Shown one piece after another: positions 11,612-23,929 of a stretch of DNA of 64,000 bases. Origin of the DNA: Saturnia japonica. Lineage: Eukaryota; Arthropoda; Insecta; Lepidoptera; Saturniidae. The position numbers and the translations under genes are program-made. The notes beneath the pieces were generated by a model. It was not told where the DNA came from, ran no database searches, and saw only the letters and a list, made by a program, of their open reading frames with translations. The stretch lies in assembly GCA_033032175.1 (NCBI GenBank), contig CM065318.1, forward strand, positions 1,364,001-1,428,000. The letters are read 5' to 3'. Positions within the stretch are counted from its first letter, which is position 1; each line of letters begins with the position of its first letter.

Positions 11612-11900
11612 AGTGCTTTTCTCAAACATGCATGGAAAGATTGTCATTATTTTATAAAAAAGAACACGCGAAGTATCGAATTTACGGACAAAGAAAATCA
11701 AATCCATTGCAGGAGCGTTTTTTGAATTTGGAACATTACAACGCTCCAGCAATGTTGTATGAAACGGCGTGCTGAGGTTATTAAATACTCTTTGATAGGA
11801 TCTCTTTTGTCATTCTTGGCATGTCCGTAAATTCAATACTTCGCGTGTTCGTTTTTTCGAAAATAATGACAATTTTTCCATGCATGTTTGAGAAAAGTAT
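11612..11900. repeat. Large inverted repeat, arms about 79 bp, loop about 131 bp
   Basis: Left arm 11612-11690 is matched by the reverse complement of 11822-11900 with only a few mismatches. Shared blocks include cttttctcaaacatgcatgg, attgtcattatttt, gaacacgcgaagtat and gaatttacggaca. The arms would pair into a long hairpin. The loop has no recognisable content. Confidence 0.9.
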
Positions 11901-12224
11901 ATTTTTCAGGTCAAGTTTATTCTGAGAGTCCCTTTCTAGAGTAAGTTATTTGAATTGTAGCTATCTGTCTGGAGCGCTCTATAATTTATATATATATGTA
12001 TGAACATCATAACCATATATAAAATAAATGTATAATAAATAAAGATAATAAGAATATAATAATATATAAATTCAATTAAAGTAAGTAAATTATAAGTGTT
12101 ATAGTTTACGCGTGAAAAGCCAAGGGTGGAAAGCTAGTAATTTGTGTATTTGGATTGAATAAAATAATTCTGATACAATCTCAGGGTATCACATTAAGGT
12201 ATTACATTATTTATTAGAATTTAA

Positions 12225-12440
12225 ATTTGGATAGGCAGGCAAAAAGTTAAGGCCTGTGCAAGATTCAACTATGGTACCATCACCACAGCTATATATTTCT
12301 ACCACAAAGCAGCAGTGCTTGCGCTCATGCCTTTCAGTTTGAAGGGTGTAATTGAAAACACGCATCGGCATATGAGCCGATACAATTCACTACTTAGGAG
12401 TAGCAAGCCTTTACTGCCCTTAAGGCTGCGGTTCTTATTA
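12225..12440 (+). repeat. LINE 3'-UTR-like repeat
   Basis: Contains tatatttctaccacaaagca followed by gcagtgctt, then cctttcagtttgaagggtg. This resembles a familiar lepidopteran 3' tail (TATTTCTGCC..AAGCAG, TTTGAAGGGTG). No coding part is attached. Confidence 0.55.
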
Positions 12441-13454
12441 AGTTCGTTTTACATGGCTATTATTCGGAAAAGCGGATTTGCTTCTTCGTAACATATATAG
12501 AAAATCTACAAAAAGATAATAAATTTTCAACATTATGAATTATCTCAGAAGTCTATTCGTAGTAATGACAATTTTAAAACTGGAGCAACCTATTAGTTTT
12601 CTATTTAGCACAGTTAATACTAGAACTCTCGCCAACATAATGAATAATTTATAATAAGTAAGTATTACATGAATATTCAATTACATCCTGATGAATAGAA
12701 ATCCATCCCGAAGCCGCAGAGTTCTCGAATGGAGGCCTTGTAATGGAATACGCATTGTGAACATACCCGCCATAAGGATAAAATCAAGGAATACGTAAAC
12801 TACAAGCCACCTGCATTTGTCTTTAAATTCATACTTTGAAAATATAAGCACATCCGAAGAAAATGTTTGTATACGATGAAACTCGATCCTGGATAGATCG
12901 CTATACATCTCATATCATAACGTTTAATTAGCAAGGAAACTGGGTGATACTGACAAAATAATACCTCAGTAGCAATAGATTAAATAAAAAAGGAACCAGC
13001 AGAACAGTCCAGTAGGGGGAAAGGCTTTATGAGAAGAGAAAGCACGTGACAAATATAAAGCGTTCTTCACGGAAAAAGACAATCCACTCCTAATAAATTT
13101 ATTTTTGAATTCGTAGAAATAAAACTCACCTCTCTAACTCAAACGAGGACAAAGAAATTCATTTATGATTCTGGCAGACCAATGTAAGGAACCGTCGCTC
13201 ATACTGGCAAAGATTCAAATCAACGGCCCTCTAAGTTTGCTTGTAAATAAAAACGAATGCGAAAGTTCGCAAAACTGGAGCGAACCACTCGCCAAATTCG
13301 CTGCCACTCTGATTGTGCAATTTGGGAACATAGCTCTACGGGCAGTCATTGTGTACTGCTAGGGATGTGGGTCTATCGATATAATTTATGGAACTAAGTT
13401 TTCTAAGAATATTGGAACGTATTTTTTTTACAATCATTACTTTATAACTCCGTT

Positions 13455-13690
13455 TTTAACCGACTACAAAAATAAACGTAGGTTATTCAATTCGAATGTA
13501 TATCAGATACATAATAAATATATTTTTTATCGATGTTATGCCTTAATTTCTTTGTTTATGAACCGCTTAGATAATTAGCTTTTTGTTTCATAGGCAATAC
13601 CTCAAGGGTAGTCCCATTTTAATTTCATTGGCATCTAAACCTTCAATTTTTAAGATACACCAGGGAACTCTTCAAAAGCATTGATGTTGG
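13455..13690 (+). repeat. Dispersed repeat (aaccgact / tttgtttatgaacc type)
   Basis: Shares ttctttgtttatgaaccg and the block cccattttaatttcattggc with 53885-54080, and the reverse complement with 55020-55190. It begins taaccgactacaaaa. It is a short interspersed element of unknown class. Confidence 0.6.
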
Positions 13691-16204
13691 TTTATTTTTT
13701 TTATTTTTAATTGTCTTATTTAGTGCAGTTAGGTAAATAGTGCACTTTTATTGATAGTACGTATTTAATTAAAGGCACACATTGCCGATCATAAACTTTT
13801 ACAAAATATAAATTGAAAATGTTTTGCTGCTTATAAAACAAATTATTAACAAATAGTTATTAAAAATACATAAAATTAGTATGTTTATAACATTACTTGA
13901 ATATTTAATAACTTTGAACTTTGAATTGTTTTTTTGTGAATCGATTTAGATTTAAATGAATTGTGAATATAGGATCAGTATTGGCATTATGAGAATTATT
14001 ACGCTTGTATATTTATTTTTGTATAAGCGACACATAGTTATAAGATTAATGAAAAAGAAATTGATATAAATAAATATTCTAAAAGAGCCGATTTTGTTTA
14101 GTTTTTCATATTACTTCTAAAGTAAATATCAAAAATCGTGCTCGTGCTTTGCTCACTGATCCTGCCACCTCATTGCTACTAAGAACTCATTAAAGAAATC
14201 AAATTATTTTCATTAAACCCACTAATAATTGCTAGTCGAGCGGGATTAATAATAAGCTATTATTCTTGTTTTCTTTAAGATTTATTTATTTAAGCCTGAT
14301 TTAAATTGAAGAAATATTTTAGTAATTTACTTATAGATAATAAATCTATGTGTAAATTATATAATTATCTTTTAATTAAGAAAAATATCGGCAATTTAAT
14401 TTATATTTCTCGATATAATGTTAACAACACTACGGTATCTGGAAGTAATACGTGCAACTGAGTCGGAAACGATGCATTTTAGTACTTTAGCTTTTGTTTC
14501 ATTTTCCAGTACATTTGTTTTCAAGTTAGTAAGCTAACAGTATTGTTAACTTTAATGTTTAAATAAGTATACACTTAAAACATATAGAGGGGATAAGAAT
14601 GTCTATAAGCAATTTCTCTACCTACATATTACGATACATCCGTAGTAGGTACTTGTCAGATAAATTTTAATATAGTGACATATCATTCATTTTACGATTT
14701 TTATCGTAGATGCTTTTTTGTGCTATGGAAATTTCACGTTTTACAAATTGAAATACCTTAAGGAGAAATACACTATTTACAATAAAATTATCTCAAGAAC
14801 ACAGGCGGTTCCAGCAGCTAAATATACTTATATGGTATCCTCATGATAAGCCCATTTTGTTCATAGTAGAACGGCAGAGTGATTGAAATGTATTTTTTGG
14901 TAAGTAGATTGCAATCCAAAAACAACGGGTGACCACCGAGAGATCGCCACTCCGTCGCTGGTCGTCATTCTCATGCCATTCCTCAAGACTCTCCACAGCT
15001 GGATATATTACAATATCCGACTCCGGAACGTTGGATTTATCTGTCAACAGAGAACCTAGCAGGTTTCGATAACGGGCGTGTATGTGACACGCAGCACAAA
15101 GGACTCTTTCACACAGACATGGGCGAGGGTAAAAAAAGAGATGTAAAAATATGAAAACTGTGTAAATTAATCGCTAATGCAACAAACAGTCACTGAAAAA
15201 AAGCGAATTTAATGCAATCTAAAAGCAGAGGTTTAGGATATTTCGTAAAAGCGAAGTCATGTGATAAACTTTAATGAAACTATTTTTGAAGTAGGATTAA
15301 TATTGAAAAAGGTTTATGTTTATTATCTTTTAAAGTTATTAGTTTACTTATTTTGTTGATTTTGAATTTTAATGATATTATACGATTTTATAAACCATAT
15401 TTCAACTAATTACATTCCGGGCCCAGAAATAACCGTCTCCTTTCGTTTTGAAGGTACGATTACAAGTTCTAAGGCGCACAGTGAAACTGAGCAACATAAT
15501 TAAAAGACAGACAGATAGCTTGGACGGTTGTTTTTGAAAAGGCGCTTGGCATCGGCATTTTAGTCGACGATCTTTGACGACTTCCACTGCTTTATTAACG
15601 TACGGATGCGCACTTCCAGATATATTATGTTATATGCGGTGTGGTGACGCTTAATTACATCTCCGTAACGAATAAATTGACCACCAAATCTGTGCTTTGT
15701 ATGCTTGACATTGATGCTTTGTTTGCTACTAACATAGAACACATATTTAGGCGAACTAGTACTACAAAAACCCGAGAGGTGTCTTGGAACACACGGTAGC
15801 AACGAAGTTTCTTTAAGTACTATGTTTTATGTGATGACCAGGCGTCTACGCATTGTTGTATGTATAGTAAGATTCGTCAATAGTTTGAGTCCCTCTGATT
15901 TGTTTTTTTTTTTATATAAACAAATTTTTCATTCAATTAAAACGTAATAGTTTATAATTAGTTAATATTTTTAAAATAATAAAATATTTAATAAACAACA
16001 ACTAAAAAAGAAAGTTTATTTAAAAAAAAATCAGCGGTACTCGAATGATCAGCTACTCGTACTGTACTGTATAAGTCTGGTCGTTATACAGCTAAGTCTA
16101 TTCAACGACGGTCATTGACTTGAACAATGTAACTCCCATTCGCCAAACGCGCGATAATGAACCCAGTTAAAAAAATAATTGAAAAATATTTTTGGGGTAG
16201 TTAC

Positions 16205-16332
16205 CTCATCCCTGTGCGTCCAACGTATAGTGGGAGGCGGCTCCGGCGAGTGCTGAACGACACACGTCAAGTTTATAGTGCTGCCAGTATTTATAAACAG
16301 CTCTGGACCTCCGAGGATTGTAGTCAAAGGTT
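16205..16332 (-). CDS. dpr: dpr exon D: start of Ig2
   Basis: This exon is 128 bp, two bases completing the Glu codon plus 42 codons; it exits in phase 0. It reads PLTTILGGPELFINTGSTIN, then LTCVVQHSPEPPPTIRWTHR, then DE. The acceptor is tttcacag and the donor gtaact. It holds the Ig1-Ig2 junction (VVEPLTTILGGPE) and strands A to C of Ig2, with the first Ig2 cysteine in NLTC, which is also a possible glycosylation site. SPEPPPTIRW is the usual Dpr Ig2 C-strand with its core Trp. All family positions I can check are intact. Confidence 0.94.
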
Positions 16333-17159
16333 CTGTGAAAAAAAAAACAATGTGGGTAACTCTTACTATATCAATTACTGTACTTTTTTTCTATATCCTC
16401 TATAGCTTTTAGTATTTGATCACAATCTCAGTTGATGTTAAGTAACGGTACGGCTGTACACGGGCATATCAAAAGGTTAGAAATTATACTCAGGGCCCTC
16501 ATTACCTGGAGGTTCAAGGGGTGCGAGGAACCCGAGCGCAGAGTCCTAGGGGGCCCAAGCCGACCGCCATAAGTCTTGATAATTATCTACCAGCCTACTA
16601 CAACAACACTGAGTGACACTGTAGTCCATGAAAGCAGAGCTACGAACACAGCATATTTAAGGTGAACCATGGATCCAAAACTCAAAATAAATTGACAAAC
16701 TTGACCATTATAAGCAGGTATAGAATGAAAAGATATGATAAAATGACATTATTCAACAATATTGCATCTCAAAAGCCCGATAAATTGTGTTAGATGTATG
16801 ATTATCAGTATTTTAGGGAAATTAATTAAAAGCGTTTTTTGGTTAAAACAGCGGGGGGGGGGGCTGATAACTTTCGCACCCCGGCGCCGCATTAGGTATT
16901 CGGCTGTTGGTTTTCAACATGAAGGTCGTAGCTAGTCAGGGAAGTTTTAGAAGACCTGCTCCCATGTTATAACCAAATTACCTTGTATTCTTTCACTGAA
17001 ACATCAGGAGATCTCTTCAAACTCATAAATGAATTAGGAGCTTTGAAATCAGAAATAATTGGGCACTCCGAAATGTCCGGGCAATAAATCATGGTTGTAA
17101 CATTGTTATATTTGGATTTTGGCGATTGGAGGAAACTGCCTTGGAGCATCGTAGCAGTT

Positions 17160-17375
17160 TTTTTATTTATACAACTGGCGTGGCAAACAATCGTATGGCC
17201 TGCCTGATGCTTCGTTGCCGAACTTGGACTCCTTTCTACTAACTAAGGAGTTCTGGAAACCCCCCTCACCGCAGGAATACAAATTAAGAATAATCGGCTA
17301 CGAGCTTCCGTAACATGAAGGTATTTCACTAATCAGGCAGCTCCAAGTAGAGATAATTAACCACCAAAGAGATTT
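17160..17375. repeat. Dispersed repeat related to 8745-9165
   Basis: Starts with a T-run, then ggcgtggcaaacaatcgtat and cctgcctgatgc. It ends with ggtatttcactaatcaggca followed by gctccaagtagagataa, a variant of the block duplicated at about 8960 and 9110. It stops just before a Helitron. Confidence 0.55.
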
Positions 17376-17393
17376 TTTTAGATTTTACTAAAA

Positions 17394-17761
17394 CTAACGA
17401 TCGCCCTAAGGTCGAAATTCGACCAACGACTTTTTGATCATATACTATTTTCGGTTTGACATTTGCAGTATTCATGAACCTAAAACAATGAGTATTATCT
17501 ACATCACTCGCTGTCAATTTTCGTTGAGTGACAATGTCAATATTTTGGGGGGTCTAAGTTCCATGGCACTGGTCGTTTTTAGGATTCGCAGTATTAATTT
17601 ATTTAATTTAGTATATTAGTAACAGATATTATAGATAAATTTTAGCTCTCTGCACTCCTTCTCCATATAAACTCTAACCATGCCAAATCTCACAGTCTTC
17701 CGTGAACGCAATATGCTTAAAAAGGGGTAGAAAGTTTTTGCTTCACGTATTAATATATAGA
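17394..17761 (-). mobile_element. Helitron family C copy 1 (368 bp, exact ends)
   Basis: On the minus strand it starts TCTATATATTAATACGTG and ends GGGCGATCGTTAG. Flanks are A (5') and T (3'). Contains the family core with gtgcacggaagactg, gtgcagagagctaaaa and tgacattgtcactcaacg. No protein is encoded. The palindrome near the 3' end is mutated (GCGATCGT). Confidence 0.88.
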
Positions 17762-17874
17762 TAATAAATTCAAAGTATCGGCAATGAAAGGTAAATGAGC
17801 GTTCATCTAGAATATAATGCTACATATTAAGCAGTTATTTTGTGTGATAAAAAAGTTTCGTGAAGATATTTACT

Positions 17875-18075
17875 ACGCCTTATCATTGTCGTAGTGTGAA
17901 ACTCTGGAACTACTTTCCAGTCAATGTGTTCCTTTCCTTCCTACATAACTTAAAGAGGCATTTCTGCTGGACGCGATGATAGCGATGACTGAAGATGAAT
18001 TGTAGATATCATGGATGTACCGATGTTATTGGATTGCATTGTGCTCTCCATCAGGTATAAAGCCATCACATTGCT
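17875..18075 (+). mobile_element. LINE tail (CRSVKLWN type)
   Basis: Reads YHCRSVKLWNYFPVNVF, then LSFLHNLKRHF, then a non-coding tail with ttggattgcattgtgct and ccatcaggta. CRSV.LWN..P..VF....LK is the C-terminus of a CR1/Jockey-like LINE. Only the 3' end is present. Confidence 0.75.
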
Positions 18076-18727
18076 GTGCTATGATACAAAAAAAAAACCA
18101 TTAAATTTAAAATACAGTCCAGTTAATATTACGATATTGAACATACCACCCAGTGAGACTCATTATAGGATTCGTAGCCACGACGATCGGAGTACTACGA
18201 CTGAATCATACCTAATTATTATTACTAAAAAAATAATTTGTAATTTGGAAAATATGTGATCAATTTTTTTTTTCCTTTTAAAATCTATCTAAGAAATTTC
18301 CTTACGACTATTAAAATTTCGCACTCGTTAAAGTCAAAGTTTAAGAAGCCAAACGTTCACTTTTATGGCGTACATAATTAGTTTGTAAGTAAAATAATTT
18401 AACAAGCTAACTGTTTAGCAGACTTTTAAAGTTGTTAACACTAATGAAAATTATAAATTAGATTTCTTAAAATTGATCTTATAAATTTTAATATACGTTC
18501 ATTTTTTCTTTTTTATATATTTTATTGTATCCCTGGGTAATGAAGAACACCGTTAGATTTTATGAAAATCATTTATTTGTACTCAATCAAACAAAATTCA
18601 TACACAATGATGTTCAATATACTGTGGTCGTACTTACGCTATCTCTCTCTGTGGTACTTTTGCAGATTTATTCCTTGTTTTATCGCTTGTTATTTCCACT
18701 AGGTTGTCTAAAAACAGAACTGTCCTG

Positions 18728-18815
18728 GCTCTTTTTTTTTCGAACTGACTGCAGTGTTAGCTTTTAGAGCCCTTGAGTCTTAGAAGGCTTTGACAGCTTC
18801 ACGGGGTTAAAGGAC
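18728..18815 (-). repeat. SINE family 3 copy (diverged)
   Basis: T-run, then cgaactgactgcagtgttag, then aggctttgacagcttcacgg. The middle is diverged from the other copies. Confidence 0.65.
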
Positions 18816-19150
18816 GAAAACACTAGAAACCTCTTGAACTTCACGGCATCGTTTAAAAGGGGAAAAGTGTTCTATTTTTAACCTTGATTTGTTGGATTAC
18901 GTAATCGAACCGATAAGCTTTGAATATGTGTGTATATTACGTCTTGTCGTACCTAAGAATATACACTCGATGTTTCAAGTAAATTCTAGACGTTTCCAAG
19001 TGTTTCGAAAATAATTTTAGTTTCTTTTTTAAATATCTACTAAGATCACAACTATATAATATACACTGCATAATGAACTATGGCTACTCACTCTAGCGCA
19101 CCCGAGCAGTACCTATCTCGAGTGTTTGGAATCTCTTGATAAGTACTTAC

Positions 19151-19240
19151 ATACACTTTTTTTTTTTTTTTTAGAACTGACTACACTGTTAGCCTTAGGG
19201 GTCCTAAAGCCGCTGCGGCTTTTACAGCTGCACCGGAGCT
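19151..19240 (-). repeat. SINE family 3 copy
   Basis: A T-run at about 19157-19172 followed by agaactgactacactgttag, then cctaaagccgctgcggcttt. It is very close to the copy at 63872, so the two are probably young or from one source. Confidence 0.8.
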
Positions 19241-19534
19241 TACATACACCTTACCTATGCATACTTTATAGCCCAATTCTCAACGTTAGACACTTTACTA
19301 GGGATAATAACATAGCAGTCGATACGCTGTCCCGACCCTTGGAAGCGACAAGCAAAGTAGATTATCCGAACTTCTCACGAGACATATAAAGCCTTCGAGT
19401 AAATGGCCAAAGGGAACTGTACTAATGACTTAAATGTGTCTGAGTATTCAGTTATACGGTGAATTGCGATGTGGCCATTCATATGCTGCAGTGCGAGAAA
19501 GCGGAATACTAAATAATAAACACTAAATAACTGG

Positions 19535-19790
19535 CCTATTAGGCATTAGGCTAGTGGTCGTAAGCGTGACTACTATGATCGATATCCTGAGTTCGATTCC
19601 CAGGTCGAGCAAACAGCAAAGTTCTCAGTAGCAGCTCCGAGCATGGCTTTGTGCCCGAATAATGGCAATAGGCTCACCCCCTATTACATGGAATCTAAAA
19701 ACATACACTGCGAACTGTGGATGTACATAAATACACTCCTGCATAACCCTTCGGGAATACAGACGTGACAGTATGTTTTGTTAGAAGTCA
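19535..19790 (+). repeat. SINE family 1, tRNA-derived
   Basis: A tRNA-like head has ggctagtggtcgtaagcgtg (A-box region) and gagttcgattcccaggtcga (B box). The tail has ccttcgggaatacagacgtg. Other copies lie at 24379 (+) and 47333 (-). It is a Pol III-type SINE, not a functional tRNA, since no cloverleaf closes. Confidence 0.8.
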
Positions 19791-19834
19791 AAAAAACCCT
19801 TTCGCCCCTTATCAACGGCTCCTTATCAATGCCC

Positions 19835-19925
19835 CTAAAGCCCGGTAAAGCTGTAAAAGCCATCAGCGGCTCTGTTTTCGGATAGGGTCCCTCAGGCTAA
19901 CAGTAAGGTCAGATCGAAAAAAAAA
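19835..19925 (+). repeat. SINE family 3 copy
   Basis: Contains ggtaaagctgtaaaagccat, then ccctcaggctaacagtaagg, and ends in an A-run at about 19918-19925. It lies about 45 bp downstream of the SINE family 1 copy. Confidence 0.75.
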
Positions 19926-20493
19926 GACATGAAACGTTCAAATTAACCTCATCTGCACGTGGTTGCACCCTGCTAAGTAAAGAACGAGGGTTTGGCGATA
20001 GTAGGTTGGTAGGCCGTACAGACCGATTGAGTGGCATATCCAGTTTTTATTCATCAGACCAGCATGACATTGGCGAATGGCCATGGATTCTAAATCTCTC
20101 GCGTCGGGTGCAATTCCATTAATTTATCGTGCTAATACAAAGATCAAATAAAATCACTTGACGTACAACATTGTCTGAGAAAAATTTACAAAAATATAAT
20201 ATTGATAAATATTGGTTAACATCATAATCATATTAGTGTCGTAATAAATCTTTATATCCATCCCGCGGAGGAACTCGTAAAATTTATTTTAATACCACTT
20301 AATGTAACTTTAGGACGATATAAATTTTATCATTTTCTCAAGATCTTACGAGTGTTTCGAGTTTATTTTCATATTTTATTTTGTACAATATATTTAAGGA
20401 TATAAACTTTAATCACAGTTTGGGAATCGTACGCGGTTATTGTGATAGTATTATTATTATTGTGACAGATATGCAACCGCTCGGTAATGGTTA

Positions 20494-20656
20494 TCATTAT
20501 ATTAATACGTGAAATAAAAACTTTCTGCCCCTTTTTAAGCGTATTGCGTGCACGGAAGACTGTGAGATTTGGCATGGTTGAAGTTTATATGGAGAAGGAG
20601 TGCAGAAAGCTAAAATTTATTTATAATATCTGTTACTAATATTCTAAATTAAATAA
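20494..20656 (+). mobile_element. Helitron family C copy 2, 3'-truncated
   Basis: Starts TCATTATATTAATACGTG and continues through gtattgcgtgcacggaagac, ggagaaggagtgcagaaagc and aatatctgttactaatatt, then stops matching near 20656. The 3' half with the CTAG end is missing. Confidence 0.8.
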
Positions 20657-20713
20657 ATTATGAAAATGCCTGTGCACATAGATGCACAGTGAGTGAACCC
20701 AACTGTGAATATT

Positions 20714-20830
20714 ATGAGTGTGGAGAGTAGTTCGCTTTGCGCGCAGTCACGGCGTGAATTATCGCCGCGACTTCTCGACGCGAGTCTGGAGCGGCTAAGT
20801 AAGTTGAAACCAAAAACCGAATACTCTAGT
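20714..20830 (+). CDS. Candidate first coding exon of an unrecognised plus-strand gene
   Basis: I do not recognise this sequence. An ATG at 20714 opens a GC-richer 39-codon frame (MSVESSSLCAQSRRELSPRL, then LDASLERLSKLKPKTEYSS) that ends exactly at AGT/gtaagt, a consensus splice donor. If unspliced, the frame continues about 11 hydrophobic residues to a stop. It is Ser/Arg/Leu-rich with no domain. It begins about 60 bp after the truncated Helitron and lies inside a dpr intron on the opposite strand. It could be the 5' exon of a nested gene, a short micropeptide or chance. The ATG context (atattATGAG) is weak. Confidence 0.25.
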
Positions 20831-21234
20831 GTAAGTATTGTTTTGTTGATTTTCATTGTTATATGAGTTACATCCAAGAATTTAACACTTCTATTAAACA
20901 TTAAATTGAATTCTGAAAGCTTACATTCTGCAAAAATAAGCGAAACTTGTTTTGCTAACGATTTGCGTAGGCCGATAAAAACCGATAGCAAATACGAAAA
21001 TGATCTCGTATACTATCGTATATTACATTTTTCTTGCCGGATAATAAGTTCAAGTATTATGTTAATCCGGTTTTATTGTCGAAGAGGTATTATAGGGTGG
21101 CTGATTACGTGAATGATGGTGATATCTGGTACATCTACTAAAAATGATAATAACTGTATATAGTTGAAAACTGTAAAACAATTTAAAAAAAAAGATAATA
21201 AGATGTTGATAAACCCTATCGAGTTTCTTGTCGG

Positions 21235-21345
21235 TTCTTCTCGATGGCTGGGATGTTTTCCGAACCGGTGGTGGTGTTTTGATATTCATAAGTACCTTCT
21301 TGGGGCCTAAATTGAATAAAAGATATTTTGATTTTACAAGCGTAT
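21235..21345 (+). repeat. Dispersed retroelement tail, same family as 9945
   Basis: Contains gggatgttttccgaaccggt, attcataagtaccttcttgg and cctaaattgaata followed by ATTTTGATTTT. Confidence 0.65.
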
Positions 21346-22588
21346 ATCAGTTATTTCTCTCTCGAGTTGCCGATCATTTACAAACACAGACTTGCTCATA
21401 CTCAAAACAAATTCCTTTGTTAACTCTACTCCATCGCTTTATGAACCCAGAACGGTAAACTCTGGCGTCCGACCAGTACAGACGTTAAAATGAATTGTTA
21501 AGGATTCTGATTTTTTCTAATTAAACAACTTAACTGAAGTATACTCCACTTTCGAAGTAATGCTGAGGATTATTAACATCACATTTGTGACAGTTTCATC
21601 TGCAGAAAGGAGTTTTTCGAGATCAAAAATGATTGACACATATTTTTATGGAATCCGATGAAACAAAACCGGCCTTATGCCTTTGTTATATAGTTGAACA
21701 TAACATGACAAGATATGACATGACTTTATGCATTTGTTAGATTATTGAGCGTCAATTGAGTATTTTAATCTTACAAAAGCTGCGTACTATAAAGCATTAT
21801 TGTACCTTAGTTTATCATCATTGATAATTTTTCATTTGTGTGTTTGTTAAATTTGATAAATCTTATAACACATAATTCATTGAAAATTAATTTTAAAAGT
21901 AAAAAATGATGACTATTGTATTTCTCGTCAATCATAATAATTATTCACTGTTTAACTTGCGGCTACCAGAAAATGCCCTTGCATACATTTTCTTCATCAC
22001 GAATGCTCCCTTCACCGAAACCTAAAGCTTATTTAGAATTACATTTCGCGTCGATCATCGCGGTCCTCAAACCCCAACTAACAACGCTTCAATTAAATTA
22101 AAGAAAAAGAAACATTTTATAAGATTATTTCCATTCTAACCGATTTTTTGTTGGATTTACTTATCTTTCTCTTTAAGGAATATTTATCTCTCTAATAGCT
22201 CTTTACGGCTTTAAAGGATCGTAAAGATTTAATTTTAACGCGGTTTAGAGTTTATTTGAAGCATTCAAGCCTAGAGTACATTTTCTTTCATTCACCAAAC
22301 AGCCGTCTTTGTAATGGCGCGGTTAAATTATTCAATTTAAAACCAAAATAAAACCATAGTATGGTGGTAGCATATTTTCTTTTATCTTGCTATTTGGTAA
22401 TTACTACCTTCAGAATGAAAACCAATTTCACAATTCAATCATTTCAATTCTATTAAAACTATGTTTAAACTTTAACCCATTATTTAAATCTTATTGTTTC
22501 ATTATTTAATAATAGTTTTATTTTAAACACGTATTTATTATGTTTCTTTAACATTATGATTTAAATGATGTTTGTGTTTTATCTGTAA

Positions 22589-22950
22589 CTAGCTACCCGC
22601 CGCTCCAGCTTCGCACGGGTGCATTATACAGAGTGGTGTAAATTATTTTTAAAAAAGCATGAGTTTAAGTTTATCGATTTAGTATCGATAGTTTATAACT
22701 TCATAGTTATGAAAAGTCTGCTTAGTTCGCTTTTTCGCTTTGTTCGATTTTTTTGTTGCATGTAATTTTGAATCTCGTATATTTTTACGGTATTCATTTA
22801 AATGATCTAAATCATAATAAAAACCGTATAAGTATCCGTTGCGTGGTTTAGAAGTGGACGAACGGCCGCAGCCGGATAGACACGTTTAACGACTACTTCC
22901 AAACAATGCATTGACTTGAAGTTGTGCGTTTAATGGTTTTTTTTTTTCTT
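22589..22950 (-). mobile_element. Helitron 3' end and degenerate body
   Basis: The plus strand reads A, then ctagctacccgccgctccag and cttcgcacgggtgc, the reverse complement of a typical lepidopteran Helitron 3' terminus ending CTAG. The other end is not identifiable. The body includes tttttcgctttgttcgattt. Confidence 0.55.
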
Positions 22951-23204
22951 TCTATAAACAATGATATTTTCGGTAGGTAAGTTTAATTTTAATTATTAAT
23001 TTAATTGATTTTATGAATGGTGAGATTGGCTGTAATTAATTGTTCTATAATCTTGTTAAATGTATTTGCTATTATTTATGTATTTTTGTACTGTACTGTT
23101 GACAATCCGGAGTAAACACGTGTTTCTGTACTTTCGTCAATCTTATCAAGAAATATTATTTCAATGCGAGTGAAGCCTCAGGAGAAACTAGTATAGTAAT
23201 TTAC

Positions 23205-23298
23205 CGACTACGGAGAGGTACATGCGGTGTCCGATAGGTGGCGTTGTACCCACTTGGCACTCGTAGATGCCGGAATCTCGTCGTTGCGGGAACCTTAT
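23205..23298 (-). CDS. dpr: dpr exon C: end of Ig1
   Basis: This exon is 94 bp, 31 codons plus one base; it enters in phase 0 and exits in phase 1. It reads IRFPQRRDSGIYECQVGTTP, then PIGHRMYLSVV, with the split codon completed as Glu by exon D. The acceptor is ctatacag and the donor gtaaat. It encodes strands F and G of Ig1, with the second disulfide cysteine in the canonical DSGIYEC motif. The TTPPIGH stretch is typical of the dpr8/21-like subgroup as I remember it. The donor (CG/gtaaat) is somewhat weak, but the frame match to exon D is exact. Confidence 0.95.
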
Positions 23299-23929
23299 CT
23301 GTATAGAGAAATAATACATTAGATAATAGGTTATTGTGTGTTATGTATAGGTATGCTGTGTTATGCTTTGACATAACACGTCATAAGCCAACGAGTCAAC
23401 GCCGGTTGATGTCTATGTCTGCGGTCACATGAAACCCCTAGTTTTGAACCCATGGTGAACCCATGAAACCGCCTGTGTCATCCGCGGAACAACTCAAAAC
23501 AAGAATTATAAACGTAGCAAATGATATGCGGAATAATTTGCCTACTTCGGTAGTTTGTGATCATTTTTTTTTTTCAGTTTCTTTGAAATAAGTTTCTAAT
23601 TGTTATGCATTGTTGGAGAGCTAAGCAAACGGATATGTTTTTAGAATAATCTGCAAGCCAAGTTCCTTAAAGTTTTTTTTTGTTTTAAAGACATTTTAGT
23701 GGAAAAAATCTTTAAAAAATATCGTTGTTCGTGTCGCATTTTTCGTTAATTACCCTGTATATGATTAATTTACAATCGATATAAAGTACTGGTTGTGAAG
23801 AAATATCCAATGTTATCAGTTCAGAAAAAAAAATCGTCAGAGCTCGCCAAGACATCACAATCATGGCTAACACAGTAGTATACCCCATCAATATAATTAT
23901 TCTGTTGGAGGACACCTATGTCTTTCGTC

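Larger units (their letters stand above)
5558..16204. other. dpr intron D-E (10.6 kb); repeats listed separately
   Basis: Besides the listed repeats the intron is AT-rich and without recognisable genes. 5558-6550, 7890-8740, 9290-9940, 11910-12220, 12450-13440 and 13700-14830 hold nothing I can name. 14840-15060 and 15400-15830 are less AT-rich and carry short minus-strand frames (68, 61 and 80 codons) with no recognisable domains. 15900-16200 is A/T-rich low complexity. Confidence 0.6.
16333..23204. other. dpr intron C-D (6.9 kb); repeats listed separately
   Basis: Unassigned stretches: 16334-17150 (A/T-rich, an 11-G run at about 16853, and a GC-richer patch at 16490-16570), 18120-18720, 18830-19120 (includes a 21-nt block shared with 4402), 19930-20490, 20840-21230 and 21350-22580. 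I see no conserved protein in them apart from the candidate plus-strand exon at 20714. Confidence 0.6.

Noticed and set aside
15402..15802. Minus-strand ORFs, one with a short hydrophobic stretch (SVCLLIMLLSFTV)
   Set aside because: They sit inside the D-E intron, have no splice-compatible borders with the dpr exons and no recognisable domain.
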